Of a stretch of 64,000 bases of DNA, positions 44,416-53,755 are shown piece by piece; position 1 is the stretch's first letter, and each line of letters starts with the position of its first letter. Under the pieces are notes generated by a model. The model was not told the DNA's origin and made no database searches. It worked only from the letters and a program-made list of their open reading frames with translations. A program made the translations under genes and the position numbers. This DNA is from Moorena sp. SIO3I8 (GTDB taxonomy: Bacteria; Cyanobacteriota; Cyanobacteriia; Cyanobacteriales; Coleofasciculaceae), in assembly GCF_010692325.1 (NCBI RefSeq), contig NZ_JAAHHW010000022.1, forward strand, positions 35,717 to 99,716. Direction: 5' to 3'.

Positions 44416-44880
44416 TTAATCAATTTGCCTTTGCAGATAATCCTCAATCAACACGCGAGTATAGGTATTGAGGGGATACTCCATTGCCTGTTGGGGAGTA
44501 ACCCATACCCATTCCTCAATTTCTTCGTTGGGGGTTATCGTTTCCCTAGCAGAGAATGCATAGTAGTTGACCATAATGAAATGGGCTTCTCGGACAAAGT
44601 TAGAGTCTAGCACCGCTTCTTGTAACAACCCAAAGCTCACTTGGGTTAACTCTAGACCAACTTCTTCTCGAAACTCCCTTAGGAGTGCCGATTCTAGCGT
44701 TTCGCCCCATTCTACTTTACCTCCCGGTACACCCCATAAACCCTTCCACTTAGTAGTTTTGACAATTAAGACTCTTCTACTAGGATTGACAACAAGTGCC
44801 CCTACAGTAGTCAAGGGAAACTGCTTCTGCACGGATACTGGTTTGATTGTGGTTTTATTTGGTGTGCTTTTATTTGGCAT
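44416..44880 (-). CDS. NUDIX hydrolase
   Basis: The 154-aa protein contains the complete Nudix box GGKVEWGETLESALLREFREEVGLEL (GX5EX7REUXEEXGU), starting near residue 51. Family members hydrolyse nucleoside diphosphates linked to other groups. The specific substrate cannot be read. The first 25 residues are basic and variable. It is convergent with folK; a dihydroneopterin triphosphate pyrophosphatase role is possible from that context but weakly supported. Confidence 0.88.
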   Translation of the reverse strand: MPNKSTPNKTTIKPVSVQKQFPLTTVGALVVNPSRRVLIVKTTKWKGLWGVPGGKVEWGETLESALLREFREEVGLELTQVSFGLLQEAVLDSNFVREAHFIMVNYYAFSARETITPNEEIEEWVWVTPQQAMEYPLNTYTRVLIEDYLQRQID

Positions 44881-45227
44881 CGCTTTGCTTAGCTGATCCT
44901 TCCCCAGTCTTATGTAACAGATCGATAGATTTTAAATTAGTTTCCTATTACCAGAAAACCTGGATTGCTTATGGCTAAAATTGTCTCATACTTTTAACTA
45001 TTCAACGTGATTTCGATAGAACTCAGGTGTCGGTAGATTTAAGGAGCTTCGAGCCAGAAGCCATGAGTCATTATCATTGATAAAATCAATTTTTTAGGAT
45101 ATTATAATAAGCTATTTAACGACGTTCAATTCTGTATTATAACCAATAATTATGAATTCTTATCCTGACTCCTGACTACTGTCTCATGGATTGGAGTCAA
45201 AACTTCTGAATTTCTGTCATCGAACTC
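44881..45227. other. Gap with no feature recognised
   Basis: AT-rich sequence upstream of the NUDIX gene; no gene or repeat is recognised. Confidence 0.4.
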
Positions 45228-45397
45228 AGGTTAAGATCATATTCATCACACCAATACCGCCAACTAGTAGGGAAATAACAGAAATCCCTGACAACATAAG
45301 CGCTTACGGTAGGTGATTAACTGCCGATTGTTAATTTCGGGAGTCACTTCAGTAATAGTCCGGACTTGGTTAGCGATCGCTTTAGCATCTCCCCAAA
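45228..45397 (-). pseudogene. MacB/DevC-type ABC permease fragment
   Basis: Read on the minus strand, VWGDAKAIANQVRTITEVTP and EINNRQLITY resemble the periplasmic part of MacB-like permeases. After a deletion, GISVISLLVGGIGVMNMIL matches their third membrane helix. Only about 170 bp are left. It ends exactly at a long inverted repeat next to clpP. Confidence 0.6.
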
Positions 45398-45463
45398 CTA
45401 ACGTCTTAGTTGACACTCCCCGTCTATGGGCGAGCAGGGAGTGTCAACTAAGACATTAGTTTG
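45395..45463. repeat. Long inverted repeat overlapping the clpP stop
   Basis: Arms of about 26 nt (45395-45420 and 45437-45462, containing TTGACACTCCC/GGGAGTGTCAA) pair with one mismatch. The GACACTCCC end is IS605-like. The clpP stop codon (45456-45458) lies within the right arm, so the hairpin may now serve as the clpP terminator. Confidence 0.65.
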
Positions 45464-46058
45464 TTGGGAGAGGGGTTGCTATGGGACGTCGCTCAATGAC
45501 CTGGTCGATTAAACCATAGTCCTTAGCCTCAGTCGCTGACATAAAGAAATCCCGCTCGGTATCCTCCTGAATCTTTTCCAGTGGCTGACCGGTATGTTCT
45601 GCTAAATAATTGTTTAGCTGCTGCTTGTGGTACAGGATTTCTTTTGCTTGGATTTCTATATCGCTTGCCTGTCCCTGTGCTCCTCCCAGTGGCTGATGAA
45701 TCATAATCCGGGAGTGAGGCAAGCTCATGCGTTTACCCTTAGCACCAGCACTGAGTAAGAAAGCCCCCATACTAGCTGCTAGTCCAACACAGATAGTGCA
45801 TACGTCCGGAGCAACTTGATTCATCGTATCGAAAATGCCCATGCCCGCAGTCACTGAACCGCCAGGAGAGTTGATGTACAGGTAAATATCTTTTTCCTGG
45901 TCATCGGCTTCTAGAAAGAGTAATTGGGCAACCACTAAGTTAGCTAAGTCAGAATCAACCTGTTGTCCGAGGAATACAATGCGCTCTCGCAACAAACGAG
46001 AGTAAATGTCAAAGGCACGTTCGCCACGACCGGATTGCTCGATAACTGTAGGAATCAT
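45456..46058 (-). CDS. clpP: ATP-dependent Clp protease proteolytic subunit
   Basis: ClpP forms the barrel-shaped serine protease that works with ClpX/ClpC. The 200-aa protein from the ATG at 46058 begins [20 protein letters not shown] and has the nucleophile Ser in [14 protein letters not shown], the His in [13 protein letters not shown] and the late Asp in [19 protein letters not shown] longer frame adds 39 residues that are not conserved. It stands alone with no clpX downstream. An omega-RNA-like sequence lies about 260 bp upstream on the same strand. Confidence 0.96.
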   Translation of the reverse strand: MIPTVIEQSGRGERAFDIYSRLLRERIVFLGQQVDSDLANLVVAQLLFLEADDQEKDIYLYINSPGGSVTAGMGIFDTMNQVAPDVCTICVGLAASMGAFLLSAGAKGKRMSLPHSRIMIHQPLGGAQGQASDIEIQAKEILYHKQQLNNYLAEHTGQPLEKIQEDTERDFFMSATEAKDYGLIDQVIERRPIATPLPTN

Positions 46059-46320
46059 AAAAAATAAGCGTGAAATTTGCAAACCCCGTGTATGGGCGAC
46101 TGGGGAGGAAAAACAAAGGAAAAGGGCGGTTAAAACCGTCTTGGAGCTAATGTGGGGAGAACAGATGCAGTTCATACCCGTTCCTGTTAACAGCCTTCAT
46201 AGCCTATCGAAGCAGAACCTCATGTTTGCCTCGCGGCTTGTTATCGGTCGGTAATATCCTGTCAGAATGTAGAATGTAGAATTTAGAATTTAGAATTTAA
46301 AATTCTTCATTCTTCTGATG

Positions 46321-46500
46321 GCACTGTCTTACCCCTAGTAGGACTGTTTAACGATCTAGTTAATCAGCTTCGGACTGGCATCCCATCCTAAGGTAGGAAC
46401 TTTAACCCTTGCCGATAACCTAGACTTCCCATAACCTAGACTTCGCAGGTCTTAGGCTGGTCAGCTATCTTGAATGACTAGGCGAGGGAGTCCTCTCTAG
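46321..46500 (-). ncRNA. Orphan IscB omega-RNA-like sequence
   Basis: On the minus strand, the order GACCAGCCTAAG, GGTTAAAGTTCCTACCTT, GGATG, CGTTAAACAG and AAGACAGTGC matches the iscB leader (GACTGGTCT-type start, AGTTAAAGTTCCTACCTAGG, GGATG, CGTTAAACAG, AAGCCAGTGC at 6145-6017) over about 130-150 nt. No iscB frame or remnant lies on either side. The putative guide side would be at about 46471-46500. Confidence 0.68.
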
Positions 46501-46779
46501 GCAAGAGTAGGGTACTGACCCCAGGTGGGTGCTATATTGGTTTTTCTTTACATTGTAGCGACTAGCAAACTCTTGCTTTGGTTCTAATCTCGGCTACCCC
46601 CAATCTATTAAATTACACAGAATGACTTAGGAGCAACCCTTTGCACTGTGCCACTCACTTAGGCGGAACATATAACTTGGCACTTATATGGTTGCTTAAA
46701 TAAACTGGTAGAGTTAATTACCTTCACGGGTGTATCAATTTTAGAAAGTTCGTATCTCAGTCAAGTAGCATCGTTCTCT

Positions 46780-46826
46780 TGATGCAAAGCGCGAGTGGGG
46801 GAAACCCCCGCATGAAGGCGCTGCAT
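46780..46826 (-). repeat. GGGGGTTTCCCCC repeat, copy 4 (inverted)
   Basis: On the plus strand it reads TGATGCAAAGCGCGAGTGGGGG, here split as TGATGCAAAGCGCGAG and TGGGGGAAACCCCC, and ends GCTGCATCG. Confidence 0.6.
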
Positions 46827-46878
46827 CGTTTTCGATGGTTTCAGCAATACTATATATTAGGAATGAGGAGTGTGGCTC

Positions 46879-47019
46879 GTGTTTAAAAAAGTTTTTCAGG
46901 CACTTACTATCACAATATTGCTCAACTTACTAGTCTATATTAGTCCACCAGATCCTGAACAGTCTGATGGTGTACCGCCGTCACGGCCAACTCCAAAAGT
47001 GTTATTAAGTTTACGGTAG
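46879..47019 (+). CDS. Possible 46-aa secreted peptide
   Basis: From a GTG at 46879, with GAGGAG about 8 nt before it, the frame reads MFKKVFQALTITILLNLLVY, then a Pro-rich tail ending VLLSLR and TAG. A Lys-containing start and one hydrophobic helix look like a signal peptide. The family is not recognised; it could also be the 5' remnant of a longer exported protein. Confidence 0.4.
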   Translation: MFKKVFQALTITILLNLLVYISPPDPEQSDGVPPSRPTPKVLLSLR

Positions 47020-47288
47020 CACCACTAAACATGATTGATTAGTCGTTAGTCATTAAACGTTTGAGGTCTTAATTAGTTCCATCTATGGATGGAACTAAAA
47101 AACTTGTAGACTAATGACTCAATCATCTAAGAGCAATCGGACTGATGGAATAACTTAAGGGCTAGGAAAACCCCATATAACTAAGGCATGGTGAATCCCA
47201 TGTAACTAACTCAATAGCAATGGCGGTTAGTGACCAATTTATCCTATCATTCCAGATGTCCAATTCCACACCCACCCATTGCTGAGCC

Positions 47289-48341
47289 ATGAAATTTAGT
47301 CTTTTAATAGAACACCTGGGTAATACAGCGTCTTTGTGCCATAGCCTGAATAGCGATACAGAGCTTAACCCTGAAATTACCGGAGTTGCTCCCATCGATA
47401 AAGCCACCCCAGGCACTCTCAGTTATATTGAGGGACCCAAGTTTGCCCACATGGTAGAAAAAACCCAGGCGAGTGCCTTAATTTTGTCTCTGGATGAAGC
47501 ATTACAGGCAAAAGCGACAGAAAGAGGTATTGCTTGGGTAGGGACATCTGAACCGAGATTACTATTTGCTCATGCGATCGCATGTTTCTATCAACCTTTT
47601 CAACCAGAACCAGTCATCCACCCCAGTGCAGTGATTGACCCAGATGCTCAGTTAGGAAATGATGTCTATATTGGACCCAACGTCGTAATTTTAGCAGGGG
47701 TAAAGATTGGCAATCAGGTTTGTATCCATCCTAATGTAGTAATATATCCTGAAGTAGACATAGGCGATCGCACTGTCTTACATGCCAACTGCACTATTCA
47801 TGAACGGAGCCACATTGGTAACGATTGTGTGATTCATAGTGGTGCAGTCATTGGTGCTGAAGGGTTTGGCTTTGTTCCAACCCCCCAAGGGTGGTATAAA
47901 ATGCAACAGTCTGGCTACACGGTCTTAGAAGATGGGGTGGAAGTTGGCTGTAACAGCACTATTGACCGTCCAGCGGTTGGGGAAACCCGCATTGGACGCA
48001 ACACTAAATTAGATAATTTGGTACATATTGGTCACGGCTCCGAGGTGGGACAAAACTGTGCCTTGGCAGCCCAAGTCGGATTATCTGGAGGAGTGAAAGT
48101 GGGTAATCAAGTGCTGCTGGCGGGTCAGGTAGGAATTGCGAATCAAGTGAATGTTGGGGATGGAGCAATTGTGACCGCTAAATCTGGAATCCACAAAGAT
48201 GTAGAACCCGGAAGTGTAGTGTCTGGCTATCCTGCTATTTCCAACAAACTCTGGCTAAAAATATCTGCCATCTACAATCGGCTTCCAGAAATGTATAAAA
48301 TCTTGAAGCAACTTGAGCGAAACTTTAACTATAAAAAATAA
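47289..48341 (+). CDS. lpxD: UDP-3-O-acylglucosamine N-acyltransferase LpxD
   Basis: LpxD adds the N-linked acyl chain in lipid A synthesis, using acyl-ACP. The 350-aa protein has an N-terminal uridine-binding domain (1-105) and a left-handed beta helix built from hexapeptide repeats such as IGPNVV, IGNQVC, IGDRTV and IGNDCV (110-310), with the catalytic His in LVHIGHGSEVGQN. The C-terminal helix ends in a Lys/Asn tail. It is full length. It stands alone here, without lpxA or fabZ nearby. Confidence 0.95.
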   Translation: MKFSLLIEHLGNTASLCHSLNSDTELNPEITGVAPIDKATPGTLSYIEGPKFAHMVEKTQASALILSLDEALQAKATERGIAWVGTSEPRLLFAHAIACFYQPFQPEPVIHPSAVIDPDAQLGNDVYIGPNVVILAGVKIGNQVCIHPNVVIYPEVDIGDRTVLHANCTIHERSHIGNDCVIHSGAVIGAEGFGFVPTPQGWYKMQQSGYTVLEDGVEVGCNSTIDRPAVGETRIGRNTKLDNLVHIGHGSEVGQNCALAAQVGLSGGVKVGNQVLLAGQVGIANQVNVGDGAIVTAKSGIHKDVEPGSVVSGYPAISNKLWLKISAIYNRLPEMYKILKQLERNFNYKK

Positions 48342-48767
48342 ATAGGAAAACTTTAAAAAAGCTGAACAATCTTTGCTGTTCCTTTTGCTCTGATTTTGGA
48401 ACAGTAAGGAATTAACCTGAATTGAACAGATTCCTTGACAAAATATTGACATTGGAAGCTTAGTGACAAATCAAAACTATAATTTTAATTTTTCAAGGTT
48501 ATAGTTAATCGTTTCTTCTCGGAAACTTAATGAATAAATATCCAAATATAAATATCTTGTAAAGATTACCTAGATACATTGACTTTTAAGGAAACAACCG
48601 TGTAAAAATTTACACAATACGTTCATTAGTCATTAGACGATCATCAAACTGATCAGATTAATCAGGGTGTTCATACGGTTGGTGCTCATGTCAAAAGTTA
48701 AGATTGCCTCTGATTTTTCTGGAATCATCGTCGTTTCAACCTTTAGCGTTCTAGAAAAATTAATTTT
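48342..48767. other. Gap upstream of the exported-type 261-aa gene
   Basis: AT-rich, no gene visible. A palindrome GTGTAAAAATTTACAC-like (48600-48615, 7-bp arms) and a TTGACATT box near 48446 could be regulatory, but nothing is certain. Confidence 0.35.
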
Positions 48768-49553
48768 ATGTCCACGTCTCAAATGCCAAAACAGTCCACT
48801 TTAAGAAAAGACATCAACTATCTGGTTGACTCGTCTAGTTTTTCTAGTGCTGAGCAACCAGTTAAACTAGTTAATGGTGGCTTTGAAGAAGGACTTAAAG
48901 GCTGGCAAAAGTTAGGACCAGGTGGGATCAAAAGAGCTAGTTTTGGCATTACTCCAACAGAGGGAGAAAAGCAGCTTTTACTAAGAACTAGCAATAAGGA
49001 AGTCACCAGAACAGGCCAGCCAAAAGCCCCATCAGCCTCTAAACTAGAGGAGTTTTTATACCTGTCCACAGGAACTCTCGATTGTATTGCCCAGAAAATT
49101 TTAGACACCGTTGGCATATGTGGTACTTCTAGCAAGGTAGTCAGAGGTGCTGCTATCCAACAAATGATTACCCCTGGTGTTGGTGATAGCTTAACCTTTG
49201 ATTGGAATTTTTTCACCAATGAAGACGTGGGAGATGAGGCTATTGTTGCCGACTTCGCTTTCTTCTGCCTTAGTTCTCCCAAGTCCCAAATTGTCTATGA
49301 ACTAGCTAACCCAATCCTAGGGGTCTTTAGTCAAGCACCGAACAACTTTTACAACCAAACCGGATTTAAAGCATTTACTCATACCTTCACTACTGCTGGA
49401 ACCTACAGCCTAGGCTTTGGTGTTGTGAATGAATTGAGTAATCAAACTCAGTCTGGACTCATCATTGACAATGTTCAGCTAACCAGCCCTACTGTTGATG
49501 ATCCGGCTTCAGTACTCAGCCTACTTTCAGTAGCCTCCTTCAAGGATGCTTAA
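48768..49553 (+). CDS. Hypothetical 261-aa beta-sandwich-like protein
   Basis: The protein contains NGGFEEGLKGWQKLGPG (residues 36-52), a typical start of carbohydrate-binding-like jelly-roll domains in cyanobacterial extracellular proteins, then SLTFDWNFFTNE, AFTHTFTTAGTYSLGFGV and LIIDNVQLT, which close such domains. It has no N-terminal signal peptide. The C-terminus, VDDPASVLSLLSVASFKDA, resembles the position but not the sequence of a PEP-CTERM sorting tail, lacking the PEP and the Arg cluster. Surface function is possible but unproven. Confidence 0.5.
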   Translation: MSTSQMPKQSTLRKDINYLVDSSSFSSAEQPVKLVNGGFEEGLKGWQKLGPGGIKRASFGITPTEGEKQLLLRTSNKEVTRTGQPKAPSASKLEEFLYLSTGTLDCIAQKILDTVGICGTSSKVVRGAAIQQMITPGVGDSLTFDWNFFTNEDVGDEAIVADFAFFCLSSPKSQIVYELANPILGVFSQAPNNFYNQTGFKAFTHTFTTAGTYSLGFGVVNELSNQTQSGLIIDNVQLTSPTVDDPASVLSLLSVASFKDA

Positions 49554-49714
49554 ATAGGACTTAGGCACTCAAGCTATATGTACAGCTATATCTAGAAATG
49601 AGTTGATTTGGTTAAACTCTATCTATATAAATTAGACCAGAGATATTACACCAGAGATTAGACCTCCTCAGGGCATAAATCTTGTTAAAGCTTAATCGTA
49701 CGTGGGAAATCAAC

Positions 49715-50272
49715 TCAGAAAGAAGTAGACATTAACTCATCCAGACGAGCCAGTACTTCCTGGCTATGAATTGCTGGTATCACACCAAGGAATATTTCCC
49801 GTAGAATGCCTTCTGGATCAATGATATAGGTATGGCGTAGGGACATAATACCTAACCAAGAACCATAAGCCTTGCTGACAGAGCCATCGGTGTCAGCTAA
49901 AAGTGGGAAATGTAAACCCTCTGAGTCACAAAACTCCGCGTGAGAATCGACATCATCCACGCTCACCCCTAGGATCTGCGCATTTCTCTCCATATATTTG
50001 GGCAAATCTTGCTGAAATCGCTGAGCTTCCAAGGTGCAACCACTAGTAAAGTCTTTGGGGTAGAAATAGAGTACGACCCATTTACCCTGATAATCGGACA
50101 GGGACACCTTACCCTTACCAGTATTGGTTGGTAAGGTGAACTCGGGTGCGGGTTTATTGAGAGGAGGTTGTTTGCCACCGAGAGCATGGACAGGGTTGGC
50201 AAAATTTATCCAAGCTAGCAAAACTATAAAGCTAGCCAACAGACTGCTGAGAAATGTGCGACGAGAGATCAT
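49715..50272 (-). CDS. Peroxiredoxin Q/BCP with signal peptide
   Basis: PrxQ-type enzymes reduce peroxides using a thiol donor. The 185-aa precursor has a signal peptide (RRTFLSSLLASFIVLLAWINFANPVHA, cleaved near ALG), which suggests export to the lumen or periplasm. The peroxidatic Cys is in FYPKDFTSGCTLEAQ, and a second Cys in AEFCDSEGLHFPLLAD may be the resolving residue. The MISRRTF twin-Arg start suggests a Tat substrate. It is divergent from the hli gene. Confidence 0.88.
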   Translation of the reverse strand: MISRRTFLSSLLASFIVLLAWINFANPVHALGGKQPPLNKPAPEFTLPTNTGKGKVSLSDYQGKWVVLYFYPKDFTSGCTLEAQRFQQDLPKYMERNAQILGVSVDDVDSHAEFCDSEGLHFPLLADTDGSVSKAYGSWLGIMSLRHTYIIDPEGILREIFLGVIPAIHSQEVLARLDELMSTSF

Positions 50273-50441
50273 GATGAAAACAGGAAATTATGCTTCACAT
50301 AAGTTTACATCATTGATGAACTAAGACTTTATACACAATTCATCCCGCTTGCCTATGCAGATAATTGACATTTAGCCAATAATTTGTTACATTTTTTAAT
50401 ATAAACGGGCTACACAGAGTAAATTCGCGGAGCAAAGAACA

Positions 50442-50594
50442 ATGTCCAATCAAGAGTCTAACGAAGCCAAGTTCGGTTTCACCTCTAAAGCAGAAAACTT
50501 AAATGGTCGTCTAGCTATGATCGGCTTCATCGCTGCTTTAGTCACAGAATATATTACTGGTCAAGGTGTACTACACTTTTTGGGCTTAATGTAG
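50442..50594 (+). CDS. hliA: High-light-inducible protein (HLIP)
   Basis: The 50-aa protein has a single chlorophyll-binding helix with the Hlip motif [17 protein letters not shown] (ExxNxRxAMxGF), then a short end [11 protein letters not shown]. Hlips are thylakoid proteins that bind chlorophyll and carotenoid and protect photosystem assembly under high light. An AGCAAAGAA region precedes the ATG at 50442. A strong terminator follows about 40 bp after the stop. The exact Hli subclass is not determined. Confidence 0.9.
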   Translation: MSNQESNEAKFGFTSKAENLNGRLAMIGFIAALVTEYITGQGVLHFLGLM

Positions 50595-51017
50595 TTCCCA
50601 ATAGTTAGTTAAATTTGTCAATCTCAATAAATAGCTGGAGTTCTAGTGTTGAACTCCAGCTTTCTTATGTGTTTTTAGCTGATTCCATAGTTTGTTCTAC
50701 GGAATGTCAGCTAAAATACCAAAACGGTGCGACCCGGTAATTTAATTCTTCAAAGGTCAAGCGCACCGGAACTGATTTCTGGATAGGAATTGGGGTAAGG
50801 AATGTGATAGAATGCCTGTTTGAATACTTATCATGTTTGGTTGATAGCCAAGTGAAAATTGAAAATTAAAAGTTGTTAGGTGTCAATTGACAATTAACAT
50901 GCATGGCACCAACCGTATTATATGTGATTAACCAGACTTCATAGTGACTCCCTATTCCCCACCCAGTAGATACAGCGATAACAGAAAACCCTGATTGCTA
51001 TCAAGCAGCAGGGTTTT
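50595..51017. other. hli-sigA intergenic region
   Basis: Besides the two terminators there is no recognised feature. Confidence 0.5.
50633..50666 (+). terminator. Terminator of hli
   Basis: Arms AGCTGGAGTTC and GAACTCCAGCT pair perfectly around 7 nt, followed by TTCTTAT. Confidence 0.8.
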
Positions 51018-51019
51018 CT
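50983..51019 (-). terminator. Terminator of sigA
   Basis: Arms AGAAAACCCTG and CAGGGTTTTCT pair perfectly around 15 nt. On the minus strand the first arm overlaps the sigA stop codon, and the second ends in GGGTTTTCTGTT. Confidence 0.75.
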
Positions 51020-52139
51020 ATCGGATATATTCCTTGAGAATGCTATTGCGATTTGGATGGCGTAGTTTGCGAAGGGCTTTAGCTTCAATTTGTCGAATCC
51101 GTTCCCGCGTCACGTTAAAGATTTGGCCAATTTCTTCCAAAGTCTTCATCCGTCCATCATCTAATCCATAGCGTAGACGCAGTACGTCACGTTCCCGGGG
51201 ACTAAGGGTATCAAGGACACTTTCTAGATCTTCCCGGAGTAGATTTTTGGAAACCTGATCTTCTGGGGTTTCACCATCGGCTTCAATAAAGTCTCCCAAG
51301 CGGGAGTCTTCTTCTTTACCAATAGGTGTTTCTAAGGAGATGGGAAGTTGGGCTGATTTGGCAATGAATCGCAACTTCTCGATGGTCATTTCCATCCGAT
51401 CTGCAATTTCCTCTTCTGTGGGCTTGCGACCCATTTCTTGAGAAAGGAGTTTAGTAGTTTTCTTGATCCGCGAGATGGTTTCATAAAGGTGAACGGGTAA
51501 GCGGATAGTCCGGGACTGGTCAGCAATGGCACGAGTAATAGCTTGACGAATCCACCAGGTAGCATAGGTGGAAAACTTGTAGCCTTTTTCGTGGTCAAAT
51601 TTTTCCGCAGCCCGGATTAAACCTAGAGAACCTTCTTGAATCAAGTCTTGGAATGAGAGTCCTCGATTCATATATTTTTTGGCGATGGAAACCACCAAAC
51701 GGAGGTTAGACTGCACCATTTTTTCCTTAGCCCGCCGACCGACGTGTAAGCGGTAACGGAAAGCTGGCAGCTCCATATCGACCTCTGTTGCCCATTCCCG
51801 ATCTCCAGGTTCCCGCTCTAACTGTTCAGACAAGCGCTCCCGCACTCGTTCTAATTCCAACAAATCAGCAATTTTACGGGCTAATTCAATTTCTTCATCA
51901 GCTCTGAGTAGACGAATCCTGCCAATTTCCTGCAAATAGAGGCGAATTGAATCTTCTGTATAGTGCTTCTTTTTGCTTTGGGTTCGGCGACGGTTAGATC
52001 GCCCCTTACCAGGCTTAGTATTTTCCTCATCCGGTTGAGCGTCCACCAAATCATCTCGGTTCACGTCATCCTCAATCAAGACTTCTAAATCGCTCTGAGG
52101 TTGAGCGATTGTTGCGAGTAATTCATTTGCCTGGGTCAT
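51018..52139 (-). CDS. sigA: Principal sigma factor SigA (RpoD type)
   Basis: This group 1 sigma-70 factor directs RNA polymerase to housekeeping promoters. The 373-aa protein has region 1.2 ([16 protein letters not shown]), 2.1-2.4 ([26 protein letters not shown] and [29 protein letters not shown]), region 3 and the 4.2 helix-turn-helix ([30 protein letters not shown]). The acidic N-terminus and basic stretch ([13 protein letters not shown]) match cyanobacterial SigA. The identity to the RTIRLPVH and IRQIEAK consensus supports group 1 rather than group 2. Confidence 0.95.
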   Translation of the reverse strand: MTQANELLATIAQPQSDLEVLIEDDVNRDDLVDAQPDEENTKPGKGRSNRRRTQSKKKHYTEDSIRLYLQEIGRIRLLRADEEIELARKIADLLELERVRERLSEQLEREPGDREWATEVDMELPAFRYRLHVGRRAKEKMVQSNLRLVVSIAKKYMNRGLSFQDLIQEGSLGLIRAAEKFDHEKGYKFSTYATWWIRQAITRAIADQSRTIRLPVHLYETISRIKKTTKLLSQEMGRKPTEEEIADRMEMTIEKLRFIAKSAQLPISLETPIGKEEDSRLGDFIEADGETPEDQVSKNLLREDLESVLDTLSPRERDVLRLRYGLDDGRMKTLEEIGQIFNVTRERIRQIEAKALRKLRHPNRNSILKEYIR

Positions 52140-53060
52140 GTTTTTTCCTCATGCTCCTTCAGTTTCAGACCAGTAGATGATGTCCGTTGATCTACTTAAG
52201 ATAGCTTAGTCAGTGAGAACCTTGTTTGTTGCACCCTATGGTGGGTCAATCGCTTCAGCGGTAGGAATTAGATCGACTCTATTTCCTTGGACTTAACTTG
52301 CAGTGAATCTACTATCCATTTAAGTGTTAATACTGAATTTTGGGAAGACTTTTTGATTGTAGCCTTATTTACAAAATTTTGCTCTAGTGTTTATCTGAAA
52401 AATTTAGCTTATTTATCTAGTCAAAAGCTTTGAGAAAGTGTAGCAATCATTACCCACTTTCCCTTATGCCTATAATATAGTCACTATTTTAGTACTAATG
52501 TTCTATAAAACCCAACAGTTGGACTTCACTAGGTTAATTAACTTGTCCTGTATGATAACCATTGACAAGCTCTGGCTCTAGGTAATGATTATTTTGCATT
52601 ACTCTTGTAACACATAACCCTAGCCAATGTAGTAACACGCTAAGTGAAAGTACTGCCAAGTAAGTTTATTTAACCAGCTCCTAATTCGGTATTCCTCCGT
52701 AAGGGAATGGTGAACCAGGGCATCGGAAATACTCCAGAGAAAGACGATAGGAACATTGCGTAGGGGAAGCAAGTCTCCTAGTCCGATGGAGCTTTCGGTT
52801 GATCATTATTTTAATTTCTAATTTTAATTTTTACAGTTTGCTCATTGTTTTTAAAATTGATCAGATTAGCTGACCACTACATATAGCGTTAAACTGGATA
52901 GTCTACTCTATATGAAGTATATAGAGGAGGTAATTGGATCAAGTAGTTCACTTCACTACAGGAGTAATGAGATGGAAAACCGGTTGCGTCTAGCAAAGCA
53001 GTTGTTATAGGAGTTTACGGTGCAGTGAGTGAGAACACCGTAAGTCAATTAACAAAACTA
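52140..53060. other. sigA upstream region
   Basis: No protein gene is visible. A possible structured RNA is noted at 52690-52800. A short AGGAGGT-TTG frame at about 52925 ends after 18 codons and is not counted as a gene. The rest is AT-rich. Confidence 0.45.
52690..52800. ncRNA. Possible structured RNA
   Basis: Hairpin ATTCC/GGAAT (about 52690-52708) is followed by an outer stem CATCGGA/TCCGATG (52721-52727 with 52782-52788) that encloses TAGGGGA/TCTCCTA. The G+C content is above the surroundings. The family is not recognised and the strand is unknown. Confidence 0.3.
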
Positions 53061-53729
53061 CTAATTTTCCTGCCATAGCTGGTCAATGCTAACAAATTTG
53101 TAACCTTGGTTCAATAGCTGAGGAATTAACTCAGCCGTAGTTTCAACCACATCTTGTCCTCCATAATAACCATCATGTAGGACGATCAGGGAACCGTTTT
53201 GAACCTGCTTTAGGACTCTCTCCACGATTATACTGACACCAGGACGTTTCCAGTCTTCTGGAACAACACTCCACATTACTGATCTATAGTTCCACTGGTG
53301 CAGTATATTCAAGGTTCGGGGCGTAAATAATCCGTTAGGGGGACGAACGTCTTGTACCTTGTCTGGGTGAATCTGACAAGCTTTAGCGATCGCGTCTTGG
53401 GTAAGGAGCAAACTCTGCTGAAGGGCATCCCGTTTTAAAAAGGGAAAAGACTGATGGTAATATCCATGAAGTCCTAACCAGTGACCTTGTTGGTAAACTT
53501 CTCTGGCGACACTGGGGGCTTGGTTTACGCAAACACCCAACCAGAAAAAACTGGCTCTGACTTGGTAGCGGTCTAAGACTTGCAGTAACTTGGGAGTGTA
53601 GTGTGGATGGGGTCCATCATCGAAGGTCAGTGCGATCGCAGGTGAATCCCTTGCTCCTGACCACAGGCAATTGGGAAAGGCAGGTTTGATAATTTGGTAC
53701 AGAATAGGGTAGAGGGGAGCAAATTGCAT
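53061..53729 (-). CDS. Polysaccharide deacetylase (NodB-like)
   Basis: The 222-aa NodB-fold protein has ALTFDDGPHPHYTPKLL (catalytic Asp and metal Asp), a His pair in LGLHGYYHQSF, RPPNGLFTPRTL and a late LIVLHDG. Such carbohydrate esterase family 4 enzymes remove N- or O-acetyl groups from peptidoglycan or exopolysaccharide. No cleavable signal peptide is clear; the N-terminus MQFAPLYPILYQIIKP is mildly hydrophobic. It is divergent from a lipoprotein gene (start codons 26 bp apart). Confidence 0.88.
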   Translation of the reverse strand: MQFAPLYPILYQIIKPAFPNCLWSGARDSPAIALTFDDGPHPHYTPKLLQVLDRYQVRASFFWLGVCVNQAPSVAREVYQQGHWLGLHGYYHQSFPFLKRDALQQSLLLTQDAIAKACQIHPDKVQDVRPPNGLFTPRTLNILHQWNYRSVMWSVVPEDWKRPGVSIIVERVLKQVQNGSLIVLHDGYYGGQDVVETTAELIPQLLNQGYKFVSIDQLWQEN

Positions 53730-53755
53730 TTAGTCGTAAGTTTGGATGGGGTGGA

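Larger units (their letters stand above)
46059..46878. other. clpP upstream region with orphan RNA-like sequence
   Basis: No protein gene is visible. It contains short GTAGAAT/TTAGAATT tandem units (46267-46300), the omega-RNA-like sequence (46321-46500) and an inverted copy of the GGGGGTTTCCCCC repeat (46780-46826). Confidence 0.5.

Noticed and set aside
46059..46175. 39-residue extension at the ClpP N-terminus
   Set aside because: ClpP proteins start at the MIPTVIEQ position; the extension is Cys/Ser-rich and not conserved.
52925..52985. Short frame after AGGAGGT
   Set aside because: It stops after about 18 codons and shows no signal or motif.
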